Origin: Linnemannia hyalina
Taxonomy: Eukaryota > Mortierellomycota > Mortierellomycetes > Mortierellales > Mortierellaceae
Direction of reading: 5' to 3'
Length of the DNA stretch: 64,000 nt
Assembly: GCA_019671135.1 (NCBI GenBank)
Contig: JAHRHY010000013.1
Span: forward strand, 620,001-684,000
The notes below the pieces were generated by a model, which was not told the DNA's origin, did not search any database, and saw only the letters and a program-made list of their open reading frames with translations. The position numbers and the translations under genes were made by a program. Below, piece by piece: positions 26,198-36,846 of this stretch; position 1 is the stretch's first letter, and every line of letters starts with the position of its first letter.

Positions 26198-28197
26198 GGC
26201 GAAAATAAGAAAACAAAAAGAAAAGAAAACAGTGAAAAATACAGTGCAATATATAGGATAAAAGTCTACACAAAGAACAACGAATAATGAAAGAAGTTGG
26301 CGTTGAGAGTCTAGAAGGGTCTATGAATCAACAGGTACAGTTGCAGCGGTGCTCAAAATGTCAATGAGTTACTGGTTGGGGAAGAGGTTTGATGAGTAGA
26401 ATGACAGACTGAACGACAAGTGTGAAGAGAAAAAGCGCGTGTCACTCGTTCGTGGAGGAAGGCGAAGGTGAAGTGAAAGCGGATATGTGTCAAAGGAGTG
26501 AGATGGCAGAGATACACAAGGGGTACTGCGTTCGGAAATAGGGATGTTGGTCGGTCGGTAGATGAGTTTGGGGTAATTGTGGGTTGCGGTTGGAGGCGCG
26601 TGTGTGTTATGAAGACCAGGGGTGGATATTTGTGTCAGGCAGCGCAAACAGAGGATAAATAGGAAAGGAGAAAGGGAATGGAGGGAGAGGAGAGAGTGAG
26701 GAAGGGCAACGTTAGTCAAGAAACAAAGGGGAGAGAGCGAGACGAGAGACAGAGAGGAAAGAGGGTGTCAGTGCAAAAGGATGACAGGGTGTTGTGTATT
26801 AGCGAGATATGCAAGAAGAAGAACGGTGTGAAAATAGGAAGGTGTTAAAAAAAGGACATTAGGTAATTTGAGTATGGGATGGGTGTGTTAAAAAGTACCC
26901 GTTGTGAGTAAATAGGAGAAGGGAAGGTGGAGTGTATCGAGCAGTGAAGGGAAAAAGATCTCTTTGAAAGGAGGATGATGAAAGAGAAAGAGAAAGAGAA
27001 AGAAGAAAAGAAGGAAACGAGAATGGTAATATCCATGGAGGAAGCTGTCTCTTTATATACATTTCGTCCAATGGTCAATGGGGAATCCATCCGCCAATCA
27101 ACAGTAATTAGGAAGAGTATCGTCTGCGTTACGGTTTGAGCATCATTCTCCCGGAGTGTTATGTGTGTGATAAACTGTCATTGCGCCTAGTCCATCTATA
27201 TCCTCAATGCACTCCATGTCACTGTCTGCAGTTAAAGAGCATGAACAGGCTTGACCTTCTAAGAGTCTTAAAACACAGTTCAGCCTCTGCACCGTATTAT
27301 TTTGCTCAGCCCCTGCCTACCCTCTCTCGCCCAGTGCTTCATGCAAGGGTTGCCTAATTAAGTCGGTGCCTACATTTAGCAACTTTTCATCATCTCATCC
27401 TTGCATCTCTCAATCCACCCGTCCTCCTCTGTCTAGACCTCCTTTTCCACTTCGTCCTCTACCTTCTCTTCGCTATGCGACATGCTTATAATCCAAGGCC
27501 AATTGTTTCCTTATAAAAAGTAGCAGAAATTTGAGCCCATCCACCTCGAAGCAATAGAAGACGAACCAATTTGCCTATTGGCTCTCGGGCCCTTCCTCCC
27601 CCCATCTCCAGTTAATCGCTCCTTTTCCATCCACACCCATTGCACCCTTTCATCCATCTCGGAACAGTATCCTTCGCCCCACTTCGCGCAACTGCAAAAG
27701 AAATCAAAGGAAAAAGTGAGAGAAATAACATTAGTCAGCCGACCATTGGATTTGCAACACCATGTAAACATATACGCCATATAACAAGAGCCTCCTTTCG
27801 GAGAATATTGACTTGTTCTTTTTTTTTCTGCATGTCAATGGTCAAAGAGGATGCATAAGAGGGACGAGGATCCTAAAAGGGGATGCAAAGGGGGAGGTGA
27901 ATGGGTGCATGTTTAGGCAGAGATCATCTCGCTTGACGCTTCTATTTTTCGTCTCCTGTCCCCTCCTTCCTCTCTCGGACTCAACGTATTTTTCCCTTAG
28001 TTCCGCGTGTTTGCTTGGCGCTGCAGGGTGGAACTGTGTGGTTGCAAATTTCAGATTAATGATAATGATATCCGACTTGCTGAATGATGAACTGCAAACA
28101 GAAAAACTACTAACATGTAAATTCATGGTTTCGTTTTCACGACCTTTTATTTTCTAGCTTCAATTGTAGTCCCAGGGTGGCACTCACTGTAGTGCGC
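26198..28197. other. Intergenic, no gene seen
   Basis: Two kilobases separate the P450 start from the dienelactone hydrolase stop. There are purine-rich tracts (GAAAGA repeats near 26,980-27,010) and no frame with a believable domain. The left part must hold the P450 promoter. Confidence 0.55.
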
Positions 28198-30103
28198 CTA
28201 GCAAATGAGAGGGAGGTCCTTGGTGTCGCGCTTAGGGCCCTTGCGAGGACCCAAGTCCAGGTGAAGGTTGCGGTGGAAAAGTTCCAGAAGCAGCTCGAAG
28301 CACACCTTAGAGATTGCGGCGTCATATCTAGCAAGGAAAAAGAGAAGGAGCAAAGGAGAGCGAAACAATTGAGTGATCGAAGCCGAATGATGCTTTGGGC
28401 ACTGGAACTGCGCTCTAATTGCTCCACCCCTCTCTCTTTTGTCTCCTCACGCCTATTGTTTTCACTTATGACCAGTCGGATGGATTATTTCCTTGAACAG
28501 ATGGTTGTCTGTCATGAAACTATTGATGCCTCTTTGTTTACATATCCTCGGTTGCTGTTAGCTGCTGCTGCTGCTGCTGTTGTGATTGTTGTTGTTGTTC
28601 TCATCATCGAAAAAGTGATATGGACAGCAGTATAAATTATGCGTTGGAAAAGTATTTTGTGATATGTGGCCAAGTTTGGAAAGGAGAAAGCCCTATTTTC
28701 TAGGATCTCGTCCTTGCCTTGCTCACTCATAGCACTGCGTCAATTTGGTCCACAACGCGTCTTATTTACCCCCCTCTTCTCACGTTACCCTCTCCCTCTC
28801 TCTCCCCATCTTTCCTCAAGACATGGCAATCCCGTTGATCAAGCAAAAGAAAGCAATAAAACAAAGGGCTAACCTTCCTTTGCTCAGTTCATCACGGATG
28901 AAAGCGTGTTGAGCCTGCACCTCCAAGAAGGTAGTCGTGACATCTGCATCTTCTAGAGTCTTTCTGATCAAATCCCGTCCAGCCCGAGGTACATGGTTAT
29001 CCTGCTTGCCAAAGATCATCACGACCTCGCCCTGGATCTCAGGGATCCTCTTCAACGAGTTTGAGTTCTTTCCCTTTCCAAGTGTCTCAGAGTGGATATC
29101 TGTGGCGAAATAGCATACAGTCGCCAACACGCGTGGGTCAAACGCCGCCTATAATATCATGTTGAAAATAAAAGCCATTATATACGCGCTCTTGTGGCAG
29201 CCATTTTCAAGAAAGCGCGAGGACATTAACTAAGAGCAATTGAGACACGACTTACGCGGAAGGCCAAGTGTCCACCGAGACACATGCCAGTGGCGCCGAT
29301 CTTGCCAGTGCAGTCAGGACGGCCGACCAAGTGGTCAATCACCAGTGTCGCATCCTCATCATATGCAGCCAGCTCCTTCTCAATCTTGTACAAGTTGCCC
29401 TTATCTAACGTTCGACCAATAACGTAAACATGTAAGTTAGGGTTAGGTCGAGGCAGGAACGAAGCATAATTGATTGTCCTAATTAATATACAACTTGAGA
29501 GAACAAAGTAAAGGGCCAGTGACGACTGGGAGCAGTAGTCTGCGCAGTGCATTTTCATGTTGATGGGTGGTACCTGTTCCAGGGACATCATAGGCAAGTG
29601 GCGATCCTAGGGGCTCAAATTCGTGGAAGGACTCGTTACAAGCAACCACATATCCCTGACTGGCGATCTGTCTTACAAGTTGAGTGAGAATAGACAGGAG
29701 GTGAAAGTGTCAGTTGAAAGAAGTTCAATCGCTTCCGTGATTTGATCTCCTTGTCCTCAAACGTGGCGTGGGAACGAAAAAAAAAACGATAAAAAAACTC
29801 GTTCTATTACAATCCAGCTCCTGTCTTACCTGCAGAAGCGGTCCAAGGGTCCCGTCACCTGGTAGATCTCTACTCTCATACAGGGCAAAAAAAACCCCCC
29901 GATTAGCACACAAAGCTCATTCCTGTCATAGGCCATGCTATGTCCAGCCAGACAAACACGAATGGCGCGAGAGTATTACCAGTGAAGACGGCGACACCAG
30001 GGAATTTTGCATCAGGGTAATCAGGGACGTTGGGCTGGTAGATAAACACCCTCATGGGTCCTGAGGAAGTCTGAAGGTCGACGTGAGATTCCTTGACAAG
30101 CAT
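28198..30103 (-). CDS. Dienelactone hydrolase family protein
   Basis: Six exons, 30103-29980, 29869-29830, 29671-29574, 29404-29256, 29148-28874 and 28327-28198, join in phase to 271 aa, the usual size. This is a cytosolic alpha/beta-hydrolase. The nucleophile elbow GMCLGGH gives Cys129, with acid Asp187 in GKQDNHVP and His218 in QAQHAF, so the Cys-Asp-His triad is complete. Family landmarks EIYQVTGP and a YDEDATL stretch are also present. The family hydrolyses dienelactones in the 3-oxoadipate/chlorocatechol route, but fungal members often have unknown esterase substrates. The 40-nt second exon is easy to miss in automated models. The final intron is 546 nt. It lies next to and on the same strand as the P450, but there is no evidence of joint function. 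Confidence 0.93.
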
Positions 30104-30339
30104 GTTGCTGTTGTTGTTGGTTGTGGTGGTGTGTGTTTTTGGGTAAGAGGAGAGAAAAAGAGACAGAGGAGGCTGGCGAACACAGATCGACCTTATCAGC
30201 AGCATTTACGATCCCTGGTAGAAATTGAATGGGGCATGAGTTTCGGTTGCAAGTTGAAACGCTTCTTTCATCCTGCAAGAAATGTATAGGCATGCGCATT
30301 TTCGCCAGATGGAAAGTCATTCGCTACGTGTCTTGTCAA

Positions 30340-30725
30340 GGGCCACATTGACATCCACATTTACAACACTACAACCTGGAGGAGAACAACTACATTTCGA
30401 GCTCAGAGGATGTGCGTCACAGGACTCGCCTTCTCGCCACTGGTCATCAACTTCTCTAGGGCAGCGAGGACATAGCCGTGCGATTATGGAACTGCGAAAC
30501 AGGATCTGTTGACATGTGCTGGATGGCTGGTGTGATAGGGTGATGGATTTGGCGTAACCCTCGTCTGGCAAGCAGTTTGCGTTGGCAGCTCAGTATGGGA
30601 CGCCCGCACCGGGTAGTGGTCTTTGACTTGAAGGAGCACATGGGGTGGTCGCCCAATGTCGAATTTTCGCCCGCTGGGAACCAAGTCGCATTCAGCAGCA
30701 TAAAGGCAGGATCCAAGTATATGAC
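30340..30725 (+). pseudogene. WD40-repeat relic
   Basis: WD40 blades appear in shifting frames: a segment like SEDIAVRLWNCETGSVDMCW, preceded by a stop, then HRVVVFDLKEHMGWSPNVEFSPAGNQVAFSS in another frame. The text matches the NACHT/WD40-type repeats abundant in moulds. It is broken by stops and runs straight into the NDUFAF6-like relic with no gap, so the two appear to have been joined by rearrangement. Confidence 0.5.
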
Positions 30726-31695
30726 ACTTGCAGTGGATCTCCAGAGCAAAGCAGATTATGAGGGCTTCCCTTGTTCACAGCTTTTCCTAGCACACCAAAA
30801 GCCTACACAACTGGCCCTCCGAGCATTCATCATCGAGTTGGCCTCGATACGAGAGTCGGTTAGCAGCACGGACATTGGACAGACGCGAATGCAGTTCTGG
30901 AGAGAGTCACTGGACAAGATCATTGCAAGCATGCTACCACAACAGCCCGTCGCCCTGGCACTTGCTCATACAATTCAGGAACAGAAGCTCCACCACCAGC
31001 AACAAGGAGGGAGCGGCGACTCTGTGATGTCGTTGATCTGGTTCAAAAGAATGGTTACGGAGCGGGAACAGAATTTATCTGATCCACAGCTCATGACTTT
31101 GGCACAAATGGAGACATACTGCGAGAGCGCGTTTGGGTCGTTGTTGTACTTGCAGTTGGAGTCTGTGGGCGACAAGTCATTGGAGGCAGATCATACGGCT
31201 AGTCATATGGCCAAAGTTATGGGCATTGCTACCATGTTGCATACCTTCCGTTCCATATGCACCAGAATCGCATGGTTATCCCCTCCGAGATCCCCGCCAA
31301 AGTAACTGTCACATACATGGATCTGGAACCCAGCATTGCGATATGAACATGACTAAAGTGACAAAGGTTAACATGTATTTTGATCCGCATCCTGCAAATC
31401 TAAAACTAGTTAGCACAACTTGTCGCAGGAGGCGCTGTTCGGGAGCCCAACAATCACCCCAGCTCTTCAGGACGCAACATTGGAATAGCAACAGCGACTC
31501 GTGTCCGCTTGGCAGCCGCACAGTCAGGAAGTACTGCCTGTTTTGATGGCAGAGATTCCAACAGAGTTGTACCTGGCCCGGTTAGAGAAGGCGGATTTCA
31601 ATCCTTTAACACCCAACATCCAGCAGCGTGAGTGGTTCCTTCCCGACAAGCTCTGGTACCGGTTCCGTCAGGGAAAGCTTCTGCACATCGAATAG
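30726..31695 (+). pseudogene. NDUFAF6-like (squalene/phytoene synthase fold) pseudogene
   Basis: The long frame to about 31,245 contains ADYEGFPCSQLFLAHQK, RMQFWRESLDKI, a TYCESAFGSLLYLQLES stretch and ADHTASHMAKVMGIATML. These are hallmark blocks of the complex I assembly factor NDUFAF6. Near 31,247 the frame shifts by one base and the family text resumes as FHMHQNRMVIPSEIPAK. The C-terminal block (EIPTELYLARLEKADFNP to LLHIE) lies in yet another register at 31,550-31,695, with a stop at about 31,475. The mitochondrial leader and N-terminus are replaced by WD40 text. A sequencing error could explain one break but not the missing start and the later stop. A functional copy is expected elsewhere. 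Confidence 0.72.
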
Positions 31696-32400
31696 ACGTT
31701 CCTAGCAGGAGTAATAAAACGAAATAAACAATATCACCCCATATTGCGCTCTTTTTTGATTGCCCTGCTGTTGATGGGGATTGAGCTTCTGCTCTGCTTC
31801 AGAAGCCGCCTTTCCTATTGCACGATGGATGCCTATAACAAAACTTAGATAGGAGACGTTTGTAGCATAGGTGCATGTGTGCTCAAACATTGTTAGCATG
31901 ATCAACTTGCCTACCTTGACTAGCGCGTTGCTTGTCTCTCTGTCCTTGCTCTTTTGGTACCTTTTCTCTAACCTTCAAGCCCAGGTTCACGTTTGTCTGT
32001 CACTTGGCGAGCATAAGCGTGTTCTTTTAACAGTTTTGAATTGTTATTTGAGAATAAAAGTGTTGGTGGAAGCAATGCAACGACGTGGAGGGGAACAGTA
32101 GCTATCGATTGGGTCTTGCTTGACGGTCAACCTCCGTGTGTGTGAGTGTCAGTGCACTCTATCCCCACGCGAAGTGACTGGGTGACTGCCTTTCCACTCA
32201 CTTGAATTTTCGAATTTTGAATTTGAAAACTTGACCCCCATGAGGTTAAAAGTAAATTTCAGACCCAGCTGCCACTTTTTTTTCAAATCCAGCCAGTACA
32301 AAACGAAAGGGCCTTTTCCCCCTCTCCTTTTTTTCTTTCCCTCTTTCCTCAACCTACTGATCCGTTTTCCAGGACGCAAAAGGGGCCAGGAAATTTAAGG
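31696..32400. other. Intergenic, no gene seen
   Basis: The sequence after the NDUFAF6-like relic is AT-rich and then pyrimidine-rich. I see no supported coding region, RNA or repeat before the tandem repeats that start near 32,404. Confidence 0.5.
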
Positions 32401-32403
32401 GCC

Positions 32404-32625
32404 AGGACCTGCCTTGAGCAGGACCTTTAAAGGCCTAAGGAACAGAACCTTGACCAGGACCTTTAAGGGCCTAAAGGGTCGGGATCTTGACTAGGCTCAA
32501 TAAGGGCCTGCTAATGGTCAGGATCTCTTGACCAGGACCTTTAGGATCTAAGGGACAGGATCTTGACTAGGACCTACAAGGGCCAGCTAATGGTCAAGAT
32601 CTTGACCAGGACAAGGATAGGGCCA
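32404..32625. repeat. Degenerate 35-41-bp tandem repeat (AGGACC...CTTGACC)
   Basis: Units begin with AGGACC or a close variant at 32,420, 32,456, 32,493, 32,534, 32,569 and 32,608. They typically contain an AAGGGCC core and end CTTGACC or CTTGACT. Spacing is 36, 37, 41, 35 and 39 bp. The units are diverged, so the array is old. No coding frame is kept across the units. Confidence 0.8.
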
Positions 32626-32635
32626 GACCACCTTC

Positions 32636-32750
32636 CATTCCTCACTCTTCCCTCTCTCTTTCTTCCCTCTCTCTTTCCCTCTCTCTTTCCCTCTCTTTCC
32701 CTTTCTCTTCCCTCTCTCTTCCCTCTCTCTCTCTCTCTTCCCTCTCCATT
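32636..32750 (+). repeat. Polypyrimidine (CCCTCTCTTT) tract
   Basis: About 110 bp of almost pure C/T consists of repeated CCCTCTCTTT/CTTCCCTCTC units. It directly follows the degenerate tandem array. It has triplex/H-DNA potential, but no function can be assigned from sequence. Confidence 0.9.
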
Positions 32751-32943
32751 CTCCAGCCACTGCATCCGCAATCAACAGCCATCAACAGCCATCAACAAGG
32801 AGACAGCCATCAGCCCCATCTTCCTTCTTTCCCCCCTCCCTCTTTTGCAATCAACCTTTCCCATGCTAAGATCGCCTCCCTCCTCTCGTAACTGGATGCC
32901 ACCAAGACCAGCAGCCTGCTAGGCGAAGTCATCAATGACAACA

Positions 32944-33048
32944 GCACTTTCGGGATCAGCACTTTCGGGATCAGCACTTTCGGGATCAGCACCTTCGGGA
33001 TCAGCACCTTCGGGATCAGCACCTTCGGGATCAGCACCTTCGGGATCA
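32944..33048. repeat. Seven tandem copies of a 15-bp unit
   Basis: The unit GCACTTTCGGGATCA occurs three times, then GCACCTTCGGGATCA four times, without interruption. The single T-to-C change divides the array into two homogeneous halves, pointing to recent stepwise expansion. Because 15 is a multiple of 3, all frames stay open, but no gene is supported. Confidence 0.95.
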
Positions 33049-33064
33049 GCACCTGGGCATCTGT

Positions 33065-34330
33065 GAAGGCAAGTATCTGGAAAGGAGTGCCGGTCGACTG
33101 CTCAAGCGATGGGAGGCATGGACAATGTGGCGACGCGACAACAGTGGTATCGGGGCTCTAGCAGCGACTCGGCTGGTCGGTCTCATCTGGCTGGGGATCC
33201 CTGTTGCTTTTTTGTCCCGGGGTACCCTCAGCGGAAAGGTGGGAAGTTGGCCACTGGGAGGGCTAGAGGTGGCTGCTGTCTAGCGGCGTTTCATTGTTCA
33301 TGACTCTTGGACATCCCGTGGTGGCCGGTGCCTACTTGGATGACTTGCTTGACGGTGCACAGCGGTGAGGTGCAAAGTTCGAAGACTAACCGTTATTTTG
33401 TTTTTGTTTTTTTTCCATTCTTCTATATATACCACGCCTACACCAAAACTTTCTCGATGAGCTACGTGTGACCAAGAGCTGAGCCAGTATGAAGGCAAGT
33501 ATCTGGAAAGGAGTGTCGGCTGGCTACCTTTAGGGAGAGGCATGGACTCTGAGACAACGCGACAGCAGCGGTCGCGGGACTCGTTTCAGCGGTTTGGCTG
33601 GTCGGCTTCTCATCTGGCTGGGGATACCCCGGGACAAAAACACGACAGGAATTCCCATCCAAATGAGAAGCCAGCAACCAGCCAAGCCACTGCAAGAGCT
33701 CCGTGGCCGCTGTTTAGCTGAGTCTCATTATTCATGCCTCTTGGACGTCCTGTCGGAGCCGGCGCCTGTACAGGTGCTTGCTTAGCCAGTGCACAGCTAA
33801 CCGGTTTTTTTTCTCATTTCGTTTTCCATTCATCTATATACACTACGCCTACACCGAAGACCTCTCCATGAGCTACGAGTGATCAAGAGCCAAGCCAGTA
33901 TGAAGGCAAGTATCTGGAAGGGAGTGTCGGCCGGCTACCTTTAGGGAGATGCATGGACTCTGAGACGACGCGACAGCAGCGATCGCGGGACTCTTTTCAG
34001 CGGTTTGACTGGTCGGCTTCTCATCTGGTTCTGGATGGGGGTTCCTGTTGAGTTTTTGTCCCGGGGTATCCCCAGCCAGATGAAAAGCCAACCAGCCAAG
34101 TCGCTGCAAGAGCTCCGAGGTCGCTGTTTAGCTGAGTCTCATTATTCATGGCTCTTGGACGTCCTGTCGGGGCCGGCGCCTGTACAGGTGCTTGCTTAGC
34201 CAGTGCACAGCTAACCGGTGTTCTCTCTCATTTTGTTTTCCATTCATCTATATACACCACGCCTACACCGAAAATTTCTGGATGAGCTACGTGTGATCGA
34301 GAGCCGGGCCTGTATGAAGGTAAGTGTCTG
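33065..34330 (+). repeat. Tandem repeats of about 415 bp, three full units plus a partial
   Basis: Unit starts are marked by GAAGGCAAGTATCTGGAA at 33,065, 33,491 and 33,902, with a truncated copy (GAAGGTAAGTGTCTGG) at 34,316, giving periods of 426, 411 and 414 bp. Each unit contains a GTCTCAT or TCTCATCTGG segment, a CAAGAGCTCCG segment (units two and three), a GTGCACAGC stretch and, near its end, TCTATATA followed by CACGCCTACACC. Units two and three are the most alike. No unit encodes a convincing protein; a 14-codon ATG frame (MKASIWKGVSAGYL) opens in units two and three. The TATA-like box at a constant place suggests each may carry a promoter. Confidence 0.85.
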
Positions 34331-35311
34331 GAAAGGATGTATGTAAGGTATAGTAGAGTAAGTGGAATAGAATGATCAAATAAAGACGTTGTTTCTATTA
34401 TTTTCAATGAAGTGAGGGTCCATATATATATTGCCACCAACCCACACTCATTTCCGCACCTGCATTCTTCCTTTTGTTAAAAAAAAAAAATAATCTTTTT
34501 GTCAACGAAAATAACAACCCACCCGTCTCCCCCCACCCTTTTTGTCAAGGCAGAGGGTACTTCCAACGTGATAGTTTCAGTAAAATAAAAAGACACCAGC
34601 CCATAACCTGCCCGGCGCCTGACTATAGCCAGGTCAGCTACATTCTCCTGCTCTTTTCTTCATGAGAATGAGATGAAATGACAATGACGAGGGAAAACGT
34701 GAGGGCAAGACGATGAAAAAGCGATGAAAAATAAACACATCATTACGTCCCCCAACGATTCCAGCCAACCTCTTCAAGGACCCCCACTCATTCATTTCTT
34801 GACACGAAAACCCGTCCTACGGCATCACAGTTCCAAAACCTACACGCAAAATAGCCTACCCCCATTCAGACGACTACTTTTATTGTACTTTGTGGCCCAC
34901 GCATGTAGTACGGCTCCTGTGCTCCTGTGGTTACGCTCAATTCCAAACAAAGAGACAACACAAAAAATTGCACGCGGTAGGCGCGTGAAAGAGGCATGGG
35001 CACTGGGACGATACTGGCAGTTGTTAATGATATTCATTCAAGTTCGCGAGGTTACATTTCCAAACCTATCGCCATTGAGCATCATGACAGGCAACATGCA
35101 AGTTGCCCTCAAAAACGCGTCACCTGGAATCACCAGCAGCGGGAGCTTAGTCAAGAAAAGGTACAAAGATAAGGCAAAGGTTGTCTCCATAGTATTTACA
35201 AGTAGATTTTTAATATTTCAGAAAAGATACAAGAACAGCGAAAAGCTAGATGGATGGGGTAATATGTATGCGAGAGGGGGAAGGGAAGGCAAGGACGAGG
35301 CCAACGGTCGT
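34331..35311. other. Intergenic, no gene seen
   Basis: This is the sequence between the 415-bp repeats and the stop of the DUF4203-like gene. Its right part is probably that gene's 3' untranslated region. No independent coding text is supported. Confidence 0.5.
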
Positions 35312-36846
35312 TTACACGTGCTGATACTGGGGCTGGGCCTGGTAGTGGGGGCGGTGAGTCTTGGGGACCCAGGAGCCACGGTGCTTGTAGTACTGGAAGC
35401 AGGCTCCGACGACCATCATGGCAAGGGTACCGGCCAACATGCCGTAGACCTTGCCAGTGACCTCATAGCCGTTACCGCCAAAGGCGTTCTTGTTTCCAGA
35501 AAGGAAGGCGGTGAAAGCGTCGGCGAAACCAGTGTGGACAAAGTTGTCGAGTCCGATGAAGAACGATCCCGAGCCGACAATAGCGGTACCCAAGATGACG
35601 ACATGGCGTTCCACGAAGAACGTGAGTACGATACCGACAATGACAAAGGCGATAATGAAGATGGTGCGGCCAGTTCCGTTGGAGATGACTCCGTTAGAGC
35701 TCCAGGAGAGGATGAACATGGCGAGGTAGAATCCAGCAATGGCACCAATGGCAGCAAAACCGAGGCGCCAGAAGCAGAGGAAGAGTCCACCTCCAAGAAG
35801 TCCCGCCACTGCTGTCACTCCAAGGTAGACCCACTGAGTGTTGGCGCCATATCCGTCTGCGCCAGGTTTAATATTTGCGAGAGCAATCCAAGCGAGTGTG
35901 CCTATTTGAGAGAAAAAGGGGTAGTTAGTGTCAAATCGCCGAGACTTTGTTTTATGCAAATGCGCTTTGCTTCGTATTGGCTAACGGGAGGAAATAACAG
36001 GGACAAAGTGTTTCCCGATGTAAACAAATGAGAGGGAGAGAGAAAAAAAATGCATATCGAAAAACTTACTGCAGACGTAGAAACCGGCGAGGAAGAGAGT
36101 GATTTTGAAGAAGCGGTGACCAAAGAAAGCAAAGATGAAGCCGGCGACAAGCAAGACAATGGCAACAACGGTTCCAGAGACAGTGATCTTTTTGACAGCT
36201 ATTGTTATTGCAAAAGGACAAGGAGAGGGAGATACATTGTTAGTTTCAATGGTTTGTGCATTGTCAACATGATACTCTGGAGAAGATGTTGATAAGTGAG
36301 AGAGGGAAGGAAGTGATGGATGAAGAACTACTCTATCAGTCTCTCTTCTTGCTCTTTCTCCTTGCTCTCTGTTGTTTGTTTGACGCATTCCTCGTTTCCT
36401 TGCTCCTGTTACCATTGATTGTCTGTTGTTGTCGCCTTTGCTTGTTTCCCAAGCATGGGCTGTTATGTGTTGTACTTGTTGCTGTTGCTGTTACTGCTGT
36501 TGTTGTTCTTCAACTGGGAGAAAAAAAGGCGCACCCATCCAGATAAGTAGGCAGGCTGTTGTCCTGGATTTTTTTTTGAACTGCGCTCTGCCGAACGTTA
36601 GTCCCTTCTCCCGTCTCTTTGCTCCTCTCTCTTGACTGATCCGCTGTCGACTCCAGGCAAAGCTCCAGAGGTGTCCTGTAAATGAAAGAGTGTTATTGTG
36701 AAAAGTGTGTACGGGTTAAAATACTTACCGCCATTTTCACCGCCGACATCGGGGACGGTTATTTCTGGTGGTGCGGCGAGGACGGATGTGAAGAGACAGA
36801 GGAGGATGGCCAAGAAGGCCATGGATCGTGCCTTTAAAGAGGACAT
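35312..36846 (-). CDS. Seven-TM DUF4203/TMEM198-like membrane protein
   Basis: Exons 36846-36729, 36198-36070 and 35901-35312 join in phase to 278 aa. A signal peptide (MAFLAILLCLFTSVLA, ending near residue 25) is followed by a short lumenal segment and seven hydrophobic helices. The first is SGTVVAIVLLVAGFIFAFFG; later ones include IFIIAFVIVGIVLTFF and a Gly-rich helix (AIVGSGSFFIGLD). The C-terminal tail is short, His/Gln-rich and basic. Length and topology fit fungal DUF4203 (TM7S3/TM198) proteins of the secretory pathway or plasma membrane. Their molecular function is unknown, although animal TMEM198 is linked to Wnt signalling. Intron 1 is 530 nt; an alternative acceptor near 36,650 could add a small cassette, but I see no matching donor. 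Confidence 0.85.

Noticed and set aside
32944..33048. 15-bp repeat array considered as a CRISPR
   Set aside because: Units are contiguous with no spacers and the genome is eukaryotic.
34724..36031. 435-codon plus-strand open frame
   Set aside because: It runs antisense through the exons and intron of the DUF4203-like gene; its acidic Asp/Glu/Val-rich text is the mirror of membrane-helix codons.
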